DNA of 37,086 nt from Nevskia sp035651715 (GTDB lineage: Bacteria; Pseudomonadota; Gammaproteobacteria; Nevskiales; Nevskiaceae): assembly GCA_035651715.1 (NCBI GenBank), contig DASRFD010000137.1:1-37086 (forward strand), in the 5' to 3' direction. Under the pieces are notes generated by a model. That model was not told where the DNA came from. It saw only the letters and a list, made by a program, of their open reading frames with translations, and did no database searches. Made by a program: the position numbers and the translations under genes. Shown here piece by piece: positions 10,718 through 18,512 of the stretch. Positions within the stretch are counted from its first letter, which is position 1. Every line of letters begins with the position of its first letter.

Positions 10718-11509
10718 CTAACTCCAGTGGATATTGAAGATTTGTTCCAGCACCAGCTTGCTGCCGAAATAGGCCGCCACCAGGGTGGCATAGCCGGACA
10801 GGGCCCAGCGGATCGCGGTGCGGCCGCGCCAGCCGTAGCGCAGGCGGCCCCACAGCAGCACGCTGAAGATGACCCAGGCGCTGGCGGTGAGGACCAGCTG
10901 GGCCAGGTGCTCGCCGTGCAGGTCGGGGATGATCAGCAGGCCGGTGCAGAGGGTCAGGGAGAGCAGGAAGAAGCCGACAAAGATCAACTGGAACAGCAAC
11001 TTCTCCATGGTCTGCAACGGCGGCAGGCGGCGCGCCAGCGCGATGTTGTCGGGACGGTGCAGGATGCGGTCGAGGATGGCGATGCCCAGGGCGTGGATCG
11101 CCGCCAGGGTCAGCAGCCCGGCGCTGAGCAGGGACAGGATGATGTGCACGCCCAGGCGCCAGTCGTCGAGCGGGATCGGATTGCCGTCGCGCCCCGGCAG
11201 CAGCGGCAGCAGGGCGCAGAGCGCGGCGAACGGGTAGGTGACCACGCCCAGGGCCTGCAGTGGCTCGCGCAGGCAGAACACCCACAGCATCAGGGCCGAA
11301 AGCCAGGCCAGCAGGGAGGCGACCTCGCCCACGCCGATCAGCATCTGGCGGCCGAACAGGGTCTGCTCCAGCAGGGCGCCGGCGTGCAGGAGCAAGGCCA
11401 GCGGCAACAGGGCGCGCTGCCACAGGGCGTTGGGCCGCGGATCGCGCGCGGCCCTCCAGGCGGCCGCGGCGTAGAGCAGGGCTGCGATGAGGCTAGGAAT
11501 CAGGGGCAT
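10718..11509 (-). CDS. ypjD: YpjD-type CcsA-like inner membrane protein
   Basis: Polytopic membrane protein of 263 residues from the ATG at 11509. Frame continues upstream, but the sequence only becomes family-like at MPLIPSLIAALLYAAAAW. It has about eight hydrophobic segments and belongs to the cytochrome c assembly (CcsA/CcmF-like) fold, matching E. coli YpjD, recently linked to the Cor magnesium system. Conserved-looking histidines occur in RLGVHIILS and DLHGEHLAQ. In E. coli ypjD lies between ffh and corB; here the same neighbours are kept, with the MBL gene added between ypjD and ffh. It is transcribed toward the CorB-like gene, 119 bases away. Confidence 0.85.
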   Translation of the reverse strand: MPLIPSLIAALLYAAAAWRAARDPRPNALWQRALLPLALLLHAGALLEQTLFGRQMLIGVGEVASLLAWLSALMLWVFCLREPLQALGVVTYPFAALCALLPLLPGRDGNPIPLDDWRLGVHIILSLLSAGLLTLAAIHALGIAILDRILHRPDNIALARRLPPLQTMEKLLFQLIFVGFFLLSLTLCTGLLIIPDLHGEHLAQLVLTASAWVIFSVLLWGRLRYGWRGRTAIRWALSGYATLVAAYFGSKLVLEQIFNIHWS

Positions 11510-11595
11510 GAAGGAAGGGTCTCGTTCACCCTTCAAGATAGCATCGGCGCGCCCAGAATACACAGCAGCGGCGCACGGCCGGCGCCGGACCCCTA

Positions 11596-11604
11596 TGCTA
11601 GTAT
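11596..11604 (+). promoter_or_regulatory. Candidate extended -10 promoter for the MBL gene
   Basis: TGcTAGTAT matches the extended -10 consensus TGnTATAAT in five of six hexamer positions plus the TG. No convincing -35 is found 17 bases upstream. Transcription would start near 11611, leaving a leader of about 20 bases. Confidence 0.45.
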
Positions 11605-11631
11605 CCGAGCAAACTTCTTAAAAAAGTCGCG

Positions 11632-12396
11632 ATGCGGATCAAAGTGTTAGGGTGCAGTGGAGGGATCGGCCCCGGACTGCGTACCACCGGCTTGCTGGTG
11701 GACGATGAGATCCTCATTGACGCCGGCACCGGTGTCGGCGACCTCAGCCTGGCGCAGATGGCCCGCATCAGCGACGTGCTGCTGACCCACTCGCACCTCG
11801 ATCACGTCTGCGGCCTGGCCTTCATGGCCGACAACCTGTTCGGCCTGATCGAGCGCCCGCTGCACGTGCATGCCATGGCCGAGACGGTGATCGCGCTGCA
11901 GGATCACCTGTTCAACTGGAGGTTGTGGCCGGACTTCACCAAGCTGCCGGACGCCGACCACCCGCTGATGACCTTCCGCACCATGCCCCCGGGCGTGACG
12001 CAGGAGCTGGGCGGGCTGAAGGTGACGCCGTTCGAGGTGCTGCACACGGTGCCGGCGGTGGGCTACCTGATCGACAGCGGCGAGGGCGTGTTCGCCTTCA
12101 GCGGCGACACCTATGCCGACGACCGCCTGTGGGATTTCCTCAACGCCCAGCCGCGCCTGGACCGGCTGATGATCGAGATCGCCTTCCCCGACGAGGATGC
12201 CGAGCTGGGCCGAATCGCCAGGCATTTCACGCCCGGCCTGCTCGGCCGCGAGCTGGCCAAGCTGCGCCACCGCCCCAAGCTGTTCCTGACCCACCATAAG
12301 CCCGGCACCGAGCGCGCCATTGAGCAGCAGTGCCTGAGCGCCCTGGCCGGCTGGGACTACAGCCACCTCAAGCGCGGCGACATCATCCTGTCGTAG
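11632..12396 (+). CDS. MBL-fold hydrolase, class II cyclic-nucleotide phosphodiesterase-like
   Basis: Metallo-beta-lactamase-fold enzyme of 254 residues, cytoplasmic. The metal motif THSHLDHVCGL fits the start of the class II cAMP phosphodiesterase signature HxHLDHxxGL. Further ligand positions are likely in LHTVPAVGY, FSGDTYAD and FLTHHKPG. A cAMP/cGMP phosphodiesterase role is the best guess, but other MBL hydrolases share these motifs. There is no recognisable Shine-Dalgarno before the ATG (AAAAAGTCGCG). It is divergent from ypjD, which starts 122 bases upstream, and is followed by ffh after 106 bases. Confidence 0.78.
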   Translation: MRIKVLGCSGGIGPGLRTTGLLVDDEILIDAGTGVGDLSLAQMARISDVLLTHSHLDHVCGLAFMADNLFGLIERPLHVHAMAETVIALQDHLFNWRLWPDFTKLPDADHPLMTFRTMPPGVTQELGGLKVTPFEVLHTVPAVGYLIDSGEGVFAFSGDTYADDRLWDFLNAQPRLDRLMIEIAFPDEDAELGRIARHFTPGLLGRELAKLRHRPKLFLTHHKPGTERAIEQQCLSALAGWDYSHLKRGDIILS

Positions 12397-12413
12397 TGTC
12401 GTCCTGACAAGAA

Positions 12414-12433
12414 CGGCGCCATCCATGGCGCCG
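12414..12433. repeat. Short perfect inverted repeat between MBL gene and ffh
   Basis: CGGCGCCAT and ATGGCGCCG flank a CC centre 17 bases after the MBL stop. No T run follows, so it is a weak terminator candidate or a symmetric protein-binding site. Confidence 0.35.
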
Positions 12434-12502
12434 ACTATTCAAACAAGCAGGCTACGCAGCGGGTAAACTGCTCTATCTCACGTCTCTGCCTCACGCCTCT
12501 CC

Positions 12503-13861
12503 ATGTTTGAAAACCTCAGTTCCCGCCTGACCCGCACGCTCGACGCGCTGCGCGGCCAGGGCCGCCTCACCGAGGACCAGGTCAACAGCGCCGCGCGCGA
12601 GCTGCGCATGGCCCTGCTGGAAGCCGATGTGGCCTTGCCGGTGGTGCGCGACTTCGTCGAGCGGGTCAAGACCCGCGCCGTCGGCCAGGAGGTGACGCAG
12701 AGCCTGACCCCGGGCCAGGCGCTGCTGCGCATCGTGCAGCAGGAGCTGACCGAGGTCCTCGGCGGCACCGCCGAGCCGCTCAACCTGCGCACCCAGCCGC
12801 CGGCGGTCCTGCTGATGTGCGGCCTGCAGGGCTCGGGCAAGACCACCACCACCGGCAAGCTGGCGCTGCGCCTGCGCGAGGTCGACAAGAAAAAGGTGCT
12901 GGTGGTGTCCTGCGACGTCTATCGCCCGGCCGCCATCGAGCAGCTGAAGATCGTCGCCGCCGGCGTCGGCGTGGAGTGGTTCCCGAGCGAGGCCGGGCAG
13001 AATCCGCTGGAGATCGCCCGCGCCGCGGTGGAGTACGCGCGCAAGCAATACCTCGATGTGCTGATCGTCGACACCGCCGGCCGCACCGCGATCGACGAGG
13101 AGATGATGCGGGAGATCGCCGCGCTGCACGCGGCGCTCAACCCGATCGAGACGCTGTTCGTGGTCGACTCGATGACCGGCCAGGACGCGGCCAAGACCGC
13201 CAAGGCCTTCTCCGAGACGGTGCCGCTGACCGGCGTGGTGCTGACCAAGGCCGACGGCGACTCGCGCGGCGGCGCCGCGCTGTCGGTGCGCCATGTCACC
13301 GGCAAGCCGGTCAAGTTCATCGGCGTCGGCGAGAAGTCGCCGGCGCTGGAAGTGTTCCACCCGGACCGCATCGCCTCGCGCATCCTCGGTCAGGGCGACG
13401 TCCTCGGCATGATCGAGGAGACGGCGCGCAAGGTCGACGCCGAGTCCGCCGCCAGGCTGGCCAGCAAGCTCAAGAACAAGAAGACTTTCGACCTGCACGA
13501 CTTCCGCGAGCAGATGCAGCAGATGCAGAACATGGGCGGGGTCGAATCGCTGCTGGAGAAGCTGCCGGGCGGGGCCAAGATGCAGGCCCAGCTGCAAAAG
13601 GTGCAGCCGGAGAAGGAGATCAAGCGCGCCCTGGCCATCATCAACTCGATGACGCCGCAGGAGCGCCGCTTCCCGGACCTGATCAAGGCCTCGCGCAAGC
13701 GCCGCATCGCCGCCGGCGCCGGGCTGGAAGTGCAGGAGGTCAACAAGCTCCTGCGCCAGTTCGAGCAGACCAAGGAAATGATGAAAAAGCTGGCCGGCGG
13801 CGGCATGGCCAAGATGATGCGCAGCCTGGCGGGGCGCCTGCCGCCGGGCATGATGCGCTGA
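12503..13861 (+). CDS. ffh: Signal recognition particle protein Ffh
   Basis: GTPase subunit of the SRP, which binds 4.5S RNA and signal sequences of nascent membrane proteins and docks at FtsY. 452 residues, normal length. An N-terminal helical N domain (about 1-85) is followed by the G domain with GLQGSGKTTTTGKLA, VDTAGRTA and TKADGDSRGG. The methionine-rich M domain (about 300-452) has EQMQQMQNMGG, ending PGMMR. The neighbourhood (ypjD, corB-like upstream, rpsP-rimM-trmD-rplS downstream) is the classic gammaproteobacterial arrangement. A hairpin plus T run separates it from rpsP. Confidence 0.98.
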   Translation: MFENLSSRLTRTLDALRGQGRLTEDQVNSAARELRMALLEADVALPVVRDFVERVKTRAVGQEVTQSLTPGQALLRIVQQELTEVLGGTAEPLNLRTQPPAVLLMCGLQGSGKTTTTGKLALRLREVDKKKVLVVSCDVYRPAAIEQLKIVAAGVGVEWFPSEAGQNPLEIARAAVEYARKQYLDVLIVDTAGRTAIDEEMMREIAALHAALNPIETLFVVDSMTGQDAAKTAKAFSETVPLTGVVLTKADGDSRGGAALSVRHVTGKPVKFIGVGEKSPALEVFHPDRIASRILGQGDVLGMIEETARKVDAESAARLASKLKNKKTFDLHDFREQMQQMQNMGGVESLLEKLPGGAKMQAQLQKVQPEKEIKRALAIINSMTPQERRFPDLIKASRKRRIAAGAGLEVQEVNKLLRQFEQTKEMMKKLAGGGMAKMMRSLAGRLPPGMMR

Positions 13862-13955
13862 GGCCGGTTCCCCGAGGCGCCTTGCCATCTGCGCAAAGGC
13901 GCAAGGAAAACAAGGGATTAAGCCGGGATTCCTGCGCTTTGCAGCGCGCCGTTGC

Positions 13956-14013
13956 GGCTTTGCGCGCGGGGCAGGCGCCTGGCGGGTGCCGATGCGCAAA
14001 GCCTTTGATTTTT
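13956..14013 (+). terminator. Likely intrinsic terminator of ffh
   Basis: GGCTTTGCGC (13956-13965) pairs with GCGCAAAGCC (13994-14003), enclosing a smaller palindromic CAGGCGCCTG, and is followed directly by TTTGATTTTT. The T run overlaps the proposed -35 box of the rpsP promoter. Confidence 0.6.
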
Positions 14014-14033
14014 GGGGCTCCTCCCGCTAAAAT
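14005..14033 (+). promoter_or_regulatory. Sigma70-type promoter of the rpsP operon
   Basis: TTGATT (14005-14010) and TAAAAT (14028-14033) are separated by exactly 17 bases, a strong sigma70 match. Transcription would start near 14040, about 54 bases before the rpsP ATG, and would drive rpsP-rimM-trmD-rplS. Confidence 0.72.
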
Positions 14034-14093
14034 CCCGTGCTTTCGCGCACGCTGGCGCGGACCATCCGTAAGTTTGGCAGAGAGTTTGAAAAC

Positions 14094-14351
14094 ATGGTGA
14101 AGATTCGTCTGGCTCGCGCCGGCGCCAAGAAGCGTCCGTTCTACCACGTCGTGGCGACCGAAAGCCGGTCCTCGCGCGACGGCAAGTTCATCGAGCGCCT
14201 GGGCTACTACAACCCGAACGCCAAGGGCGGCGAGCAGAAGCTGGTGGTGGACACCGCCCGCGTCGAGTACTGGAAGGGCAAGGGCGCCCAGATCTCCGAG
14301 CGCGTCGCCTTCCTGGTGAAGGGCGTGGCTCCGGTGGAGAAAGCGGCCTAA
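14094..14351 (+). CDS. rpsP: 30S ribosomal protein S16
   Basis: Ribosomal protein of the 30S body, needed for 30S assembly. 85 residues from the ATG at 14094, chosen because MVKIRLARAGAKKRPFYHVV is the conserved family start; the frame stays open further upstream without family similarity. RDGKFIERLGYYNPNAK is the S16 core. First gene of the rpsP-rimM-trmD-rplS unit; rimM begins two bases after its stop, indicating translational coupling. Confidence 0.97.
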   Translation: MVKIRLARAGAKKRPFYHVVATESRSSRDGKFIERLGYYNPNAKGGEQKLVVDTARVEYWKGKGAQISERVAFLVKGVAPVEKAA

Positions 14352-14353
14352 AG

Positions 14354-14869
14354 GTGACCCGCAAGGTCACCCTCGGACGCATCGCCGGCGTCTTCGGCGT
14401 GCGCGGTTGGGTCAAGCTGCAGTCCTACACCCGGCCGGCCGAGAACCTGCTCGATTACCCGCGCTGGTGGCTGAACACCGCGCAGGCCTACGAGGCCAGG
14501 CTGATCGAGGGAAGGGTCCACGGCGCCGGCCTGGTGGCGCAGATCAGCGACCCGGCCGGAGCGCCGATCGACGACCGTGATGCCGCGGCGGCGCTGATCG
14601 GCACGGAAATCCAGGTGGAGCGCTCGGCATTGCCCAAGGCTCCGCCCGGCAGTTACTACTGGGACGACCTGGTCGGCCTGGAAGTGGTTTCAAACGCGGG
14701 CGAGCCGCTCGGGCGGGTGGCCAGCGTGATGGAAAACGGCGCGCAGGACGTGCTGGTGCTGGAAGACGGCGGCAAGGAACGGCTGATTCCGTTCGTGGTC
14801 GGGCCGATCATCCAGTCGGTGGATCTGGAGTCCGGGCGCATCGTCGCCGACTGGGCGCCGGATTACTGA
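14354..14869 (+). CDS. rimM: Ribosome maturation factor RimM
   Basis: 16S rRNA-processing factor that binds S19 and assists maturation of the 30S head. 171 residues, usual length. The N-terminal RimM barrel starts with VTLGRIAGVFGVRGWVKL; the C-terminal PRC barrel (about 95-170) contains YYWDDLVGLEVV and DVLVLEDGGKERLIPFV. The start is GTG at 14354, two bases after the rpsP stop and preceded by GGAGA inside rpsP. trmD follows after 8 bases. Confidence 0.96.
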   Translation: MTRKVTLGRIAGVFGVRGWVKLQSYTRPAENLLDYPRWWLNTAQAYEARLIEGRVHGAGLVAQISDPAGAPIDDRDAAAALIGTEIQVERSALPKAPPGSYYWDDLVGLEVVSNAGEPLGRVASVMENGAQDVLVLEDGGKERLIPFVVGPIIQSVDLESGRIVADWAPDY

Positions 14870-14877
14870 GGCGGCCG

Positions 14878-15624
14878 GTGAAGATCGAAATCTTGACCCT
14901 GTTCCCGGAGCTGGTGGAACAGGTGGTGCGGTTCGGCATCCCCCGCAAGGCGGCGGAAGCCGGTGTGCTGGAGGTGAGGGCGCGGGACATCCGTGAGTAC
15001 AGCGCGGACCGCGACCGCCGGGTGGACGATCGGCCTTACGGCGGCGGCCCGGGAATGGTGATGGAAGCCGAGCCCCTGGCGCAGGCGATCGCCGCGGCCC
15101 GGGAAGCGGTGGGCGGGATGGCCAAGGTCATCGCGCTCAGCCCGCAGGGCGAGCCGCTGACCCAGCAATGGGTGCGGCGGCTGGCGCAGGAGCCGGCGCT
15201 GGTGCTGTTGTGCGGCCGCTATGAAGGGCCGGACGAGCGCGCCATGGGCGCGGTGGACGTGGAGCTGTCGCTGGGCGATTTCGTTCTCTCCGGAGGCGAG
15301 TTGCCGGCGATGGCGCTGGTGGATGCGGTGTCGCGCTGGTTGCCGGGCGCGCTGGGCCACGAGCAGTCGGCGCAGAACGATTCGTTCAGCGCGGGGCTGC
15401 TGGACCATCCGCACTACACCCGGCCGGAGCATTGGCGCGGTCTGCCGGTGCCGGAAGTATTGCTGTCGGGCGACCACGCCAAGGTGGCGCGCTGGCGGCT
15501 GAAGCAGGCGCTCGGCGCCACGTGGCTGAAGCGGCCGGACCTGTTGCAGGGGCTGGAGCTGAGCCAGGAACAAACGAAGCTGCTGCGGGAATTCATCAGC
15601 GAAAGCGACCCAGCGCAGCGGTGA
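14878..15624 (+). CDS. trmD: tRNA (guanine37-N1)-methyltransferase TrmD
   Basis: SAM-dependent SPOUT methyltransferase making m1G37 in tRNAs, which prevents +1 frameshifting. 248 residues, typical. Key segments are DDRPYGGGPGMVM, LLCGRYEGPDERA and GDFVLSGGELPAMALVDAV (trefoil-knot SAM site), plus the C-terminal domain with HPHYTRPEHWRG. The start is GTG at 14878, as MKIEILTLFPEL is the family start. Third gene of the rpsP operon. Confidence 0.97.
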   Translation: MKIEILTLFPELVEQVVRFGIPRKAAEAGVLEVRARDIREYSADRDRRVDDRPYGGGPGMVMEAEPLAQAIAAAREAVGGMAKVIALSPQGEPLTQQWVRRLAQEPALVLLCGRYEGPDERAMGAVDVELSLGDFVLSGGELPAMALVDAVSRWLPGALGHEQSAQNDSFSAGLLDHPHYTRPEHWRGLPVPEVLLSGDHAKVARWRLKQALGATWLKRPDLLQGLELSQEQTKLLREFISESDPAQR

Positions 15625-15631
15625 TTGAGTG

Positions 15632-15653
15632 GTCCGGCTAAGGATGGCCGGAC
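15632..15653 (+). other. Hairpin in the trmD-rplS spacer
   Basis: GTCCGGC (15632-15638) pairs with GCCGGAC (15647-15653) across an 8-base loop, 8 bases after the trmD stop. No T run is present. It could set differential expression of trmD and rplS by mRNA processing or stability; that role is inference. Confidence 0.4.
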
Positions 15654-15695
15654 GTTACGAACCGGGACGTTCGAAGGACATTAGGAAGACTTAAC

Positions 15696-16046
15696 ATGAG
15701 CAACATCATCCAGCAGCTTGAAGCGGAGCAGATGCAGTCCAAGACCGTCCCGGATTTCCGCCCTGGCGACACGGTCGAGGTCAAGGTGAAGGTCAAGGAA
15801 GGCGACCGCGAGCGCCTGCAGGCCTTCGAGGGCGTGGTCATCGCCGTCCGTTCGCGCGGCCTGAACTCCGCGTTCACCGTCCGCAAGATCAGCCATGGCG
15901 AGGGTGTGGAGCGCGTGTTCCAGACCTACAGCCAGCAGGTCGCCGAGATCGTGGTCAAGCGCCGCGGCGACGTCGCCCGCTCCAAGCTCTACTATCTGCG
16001 TGGCCTGGCCGGCAAGGCCGCCCGCATCAAAGAGAAGCTCAGCTAA
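15696..16046 (+). CDS. rplS: 50S ribosomal protein L19
   Basis: Large-subunit protein at the 30S-50S interface. 116 residues, usual length. Conserved segments: PDFRPGDTVEVKVKVKEG, FEGVVIAVRSRGLNSAFTVRKIS, GEGVERVFQTYS and KLYYLRGLAGKAARIKEKL. The ATG is preceded by TAGGAAGA. Last gene of the rpsP unit, followed by a strong intrinsic terminator. Confidence 0.98.
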   Translation: MSNIIQQLEAEQMQSKTVPDFRPGDTVEVKVKVKEGDRERLQAFEGVVIAVRSRGLNSAFTVRKISHGEGVERVFQTYSQQVAEIVVKRRGDVARSKLYYLRGLAGKAARIKEKLS

Positions 16047-16089
16047 AGAGCGACCGGACCGGCTGCTCCGGTCCCGCTTCGGTTGCAAG

Positions 16090-16120
16090 GCCGGCGCCGC
16101 GTTGCGGCGCCGGCTTTTTT
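16090..16120 (+). terminator. Intrinsic terminator of the rplS operon
   Basis: GCCGGCGCC (16090-16098) pairs perfectly with GGCGCCGGC (16106-16114); two further pairs extend the stem into the GTT loop. Six T residues follow at 16115-16120. Confidence 0.9.
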
Positions 16121-16184
16121 GCGCGCATCCGTTTTGCAGAGCCCGCCGGCACGGCCATCGCGCCGTCAAGCCCCGCGGCGCCTG

Positions 16185-16649
16185 CTAGCGGATCAGCCGC
16201 TCGGCTTCGATGAAGCGGCCGGGCCAGGGCTGGTCCTCGATATGGATCACCGATACCTGCTTGCCCGCCGCCGGCGCGTGCACCATCTTGCCGCGCCCCA
16301 GGTAGATCGCCACGTGCAGCGAGTTGGGGCTCCTGTCGAAGCGGTAGAACAGCAGGTCGCCCGGGCGCGCCTCGTCGAGGTCGACGCGCGAGCCGGCCTT
16401 GCGCAGCGCCGTGGTGTTGTGCGGCACCTGGATGCCGGCCTCGGCATAGCTGTAGGCGACCAGCCCGCTGCAGTCGAAGCCTTCGGGCGTATCGCCGCCG
16501 TAGCGGTAGGGCCGGCCGACCTGGCCCAGGGCGGTTTCGATGATGGTCTCGCGCGCCGCCTTTTCCGGGCCGCTGCCCATGTTGGCGCAGCCCTGCAGCA
16601 GCGCCGCCAGGGCCAGCAGGATCGCCAGCGGATACAGCCGTGCGGACAT
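16185..16649 (-). CDS. NlpC/P60 peptidoglycan endopeptidase lipoprotein
   Basis: Predicted outer- or inner-membrane lipoprotein with a cysteine peptidase domain that cleaves murein stem peptides. 154 residues: signal peptide with lipobox ending LLQGC (lipidated Cys21), then the NlpC/P60 domain (about 33-150). The catalytic Cys60 lies in GFDCSGLV, His112 in LHVAIYLG, and a likely third residue is His124 in VHAP. It resembles Spr/MepS-type or NlpC enzymes. The start ATG overlaps the stop of the upstream GST-like gene by one base (TGATG), so the two are translationally coupled on the minus strand. Confidence 0.9.
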   Translation of the reverse strand: MSARLYPLAILLALAALLQGCANMGSGPEKAARETIIETALGQVGRPYRYGGDTPEGFDCSGLVAYSYAEAGIQVPHNTTALRKAGSRVDLDEARPGDLLFYRFDRSPNSLHVAIYLGRGKMVHAPAAGKQVSVIHIEDQPWPGRFIEAERLIR

Positions 16650-17266
16650 CAGGCGGCGGGCGGCTGCGTGGCCTGCATGGAGGGCCGCTGCGCGAAGCTG
16701 AAATACCAGCTGGCCAGGCGTTCCCGGCCGTGGCGCCATTGCAGCTGCGGCTGGCGGAAGTCGAGGTAGCCGAGCGCGGCGCCGACCGCGATCTCCACCA
16801 TGCGGACCGGGCCCTCGTGCAGCAGTTCGCCGGCGTCCAGGTCCAGCGCGTCGAGCGCGCGGTTGATCGACCCCACCTGGCGGTCGAGCCAGCCCTGGTA
16901 GGCGAACTCCGGCGGCCGCATGGCCTGCTCCAGGCGCATCGCCACCGCGGCGTCGATGATGCCCTCGGCCAGCTGCTGGCGGCGCAGCAGGGCCCAGCGC
17001 TGCGCGCCGCGGGGCAGGGTGGCCAGGCCGCGGCCGCGGGTCAGCAGGTATTCGACGATCAGCTTGCTGTCGGGAAGGGCCTCGCCCTTGTCGGTGACCA
17101 GGGTCGGCACCTTGCTCAGCGGGTTGGCGGCGAGGAAATCGGCGCCGGCGTTCCAGGGATCGACCACCGCCTCCTGCACCAGGTCGACCAGGCCCAGCTC
17201 GCGCACCACCATGCGCACCTTGCGCGCATACGGCGAGGTCAGGCTCAGGTACAGCTTCATTTTCAT
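16649..17266 (-). CDS. Glutathione S-transferase family protein
   Basis: Cytoplasmic GST-fold protein of 205 residues. The N-terminal thioredoxin-like domain (about 3-80) has LTSPYARKVRMVVRELG with Ser/Tyr in the usual glutathione-activating region, NPLSKVPTLV (cis-proline) and LPDSKLIVEYL (glutathione gamma-Glu contact). The C-terminal helical domain covers about 85-195. Substrate is unknown. Two in-frame ATGs (17266 and 17260) are possible starts. The gene overlaps the following NlpC/P60 gene by one base; no obvious shared pathway explains the pairing. The trxB terminator lies just upstream, so it has its own promoter. Confidence 0.88.
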   Translation of the reverse strand: MKMKLYLSLTSPYARKVRMVVRELGLVDLVQEAVVDPWNAGADFLAANPLSKVPTLVTDKGEALPDSKLIVEYLLTRGRGLATLPRGAQRWALLRRQQLAEGIIDAAVAMRLEQAMRPPEFAYQGWLDRQVGSINRALDALDLDAGELLHEGPVRMVEIAVGAALGYLDFRQPQLQWRHGRERLASWYFSFAQRPSMQATQPPAA

Positions 17267-17367
17267 CGCCCCGCTCCTGGCATCCGGCCCGGTTCTGGCG
17301 GCGGGCGCGTAGCCGAAGCTTGCCCGGCCGGCCGGGGAATGGCAACGCGGGCGGAAGCGCCAAAAAG

Positions 17368-17395
17368 AAAAATCCCGGCCGGGGCCGGGATTTTT
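17368..17395 (-). terminator. Intrinsic terminator of trxB, symmetric
   Basis: ATCCCGGCC (17372-17380) and GGCCGGGAT (17383-17391) flank a GG centre. A run of A on the left gives a T tract for minus-strand transcription leaving trxB; T residues on the right make it usable in both directions. Confidence 0.88.
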
Positions 17396-17455
17396 CCAGA
17401 CTGCACGCTCGAACGGTCCCGTCGTGGCCGACCGGCTGCCGGACGGGATCTTTCG

Positions 17456-18418
17456 CTACTCGACGGGGACCTGCTCCGGTATTTTGTCGAGGAACTTCTC
17501 GGCGTCGAGCGCGGCCTGGCAGCCGGTGCCGGCCGAGGTGATGGCCTGGCGGTAAACGTGGTCCATCACGTCGCCGGCGGCGAACACGCCCGGCACGCTG
17601 GTCTCGGTGGCGCCGCCGTTGCTGCCGCTGCGCACCTTGAGGTAGCCGTTGTGCATCTCCAGCTGGCCCTCGAACATCGCCGTGTTGGGGGAGTGGCCGA
17701 TGGCGATGAACACGCCCTTCACCGCGACGTCGCGGGTGGTGCCGTCGTTGTTCCTGATGCGCGCGCCGGTGACGCCGGAGGCGTCGCCCAGCACCTGATC
17801 CAGGGTCGCGTTGAAGACGATCTCGACCTTGCCCTCGGCGGCCTTCTTGAACAGCTTGTCGTGCAGGATCTTCTCGCCGCGGAACTTGTCGCGGCGGTGC
17901 ACGATGGTGACCTTGTTGGCGATGTTGGCGAGGTACAGCGCCTCTTCCACGGCGGTGTTGCCACCGCCCACCACCAGCACGTCCTGGCCCTTGTAGAAGA
18001 AGCCGTCGCAGGTGGCGCAGGCGGAGACGCCCTTGCCGCGGAACGCCTGCTCCGACTCCAGGCCCAGGTACATGGCGCTGGCGCCGGTAGCGATGATCAG
18101 CGCGTCGCAGGTGTATTCGCCCTGGTCGCCCTTGAGCTTGAACGGGCGGTTCTTCAGGTCCACCTGGTGGATGTGGTCGAACACGAACTGCGTGTCGAAG
18201 CGCTCGGCGTGCTTGCGCATCCGCTCCATCAAGTCCGGACCCATCAGGCCGTGCACGTCGCCGGGCCAGTTGTCGACCTCGGTGGTGGTCATCAGCTGGC
18301 CACCCTGCTCCAGGCCGGTGACCAGCACCGGCTTGAGGTTGGCGCGCGCGGCGTAGACCGCGGCGGTGTAGCCGGCGGGGCCGGAGCCGAGGATGACCAG
18401 ACGGTGATGCTTGCTCAT
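17456..18418 (-). CDS. trxB: Thioredoxin reductase
   Basis: FAD/NADPH flavoprotein that reduces thioredoxin in the cytoplasm. 320 residues, typical of the low-Mr class. FAD site GSGPAGYTAAVYAAR at the N-terminus; redox-active CATC at Cys134-Cys137 in SACATCDGFFY; NADPH site VVGGGNTAVEEA; HRRDKFR; and C-terminal GVFAAGDVMDHVYRQ. It lies directly downstream of a 2-Cys peroxiredoxin gene on the same strand, 94 bases apart, suggesting joint function in peroxide reduction. Confidence 0.97.
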   Translation of the reverse strand: MSKHHRLVILGSGPAGYTAAVYAARANLKPVLVTGLEQGGQLMTTTEVDNWPGDVHGLMGPDLMERMRKHAERFDTQFVFDHIHQVDLKNRPFKLKGDQGEYTCDALIIATGASAMYLGLESEQAFRGKGVSACATCDGFFYKGQDVLVVGGGNTAVEEALYLANIANKVTIVHRRDKFRGEKILHDKLFKKAAEGKVEIVFNATLDQVLGDASGVTGARIRNNDGTTRDVAVKGVFIAIGHSPNTAMFEGQLEMHNGYLKVRSGSNGGATETSVPGVFAAGDVMDHVYRQAITSAGTGCQAALDAEKFLDKIPEQVPVE

Positions 18419-18462
18419 GGCGTTCCTGAGTATGAGGCGGATGCGGTGAGAATGACGGTTTG

Positions 18463-18493
18463 GAAATATCCCCTCCCGGAAGTCCGGGAGGGG
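18463..18493 (-). terminator. GC-rich hairpin after the peroxiredoxin gene
   Basis: CCCCTCCCGGA (18470-18480) pairs perfectly with TCCGGGAGGGG (18483-18493). On the minus strand it is followed by only a weak T tract (ATATTTCC). Partial termination between the peroxiredoxin gene and trxB is plausible. Confidence 0.5.
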
Positions 18494-18512
18494 GTGCCGC
18501 TGACGCGAATGC

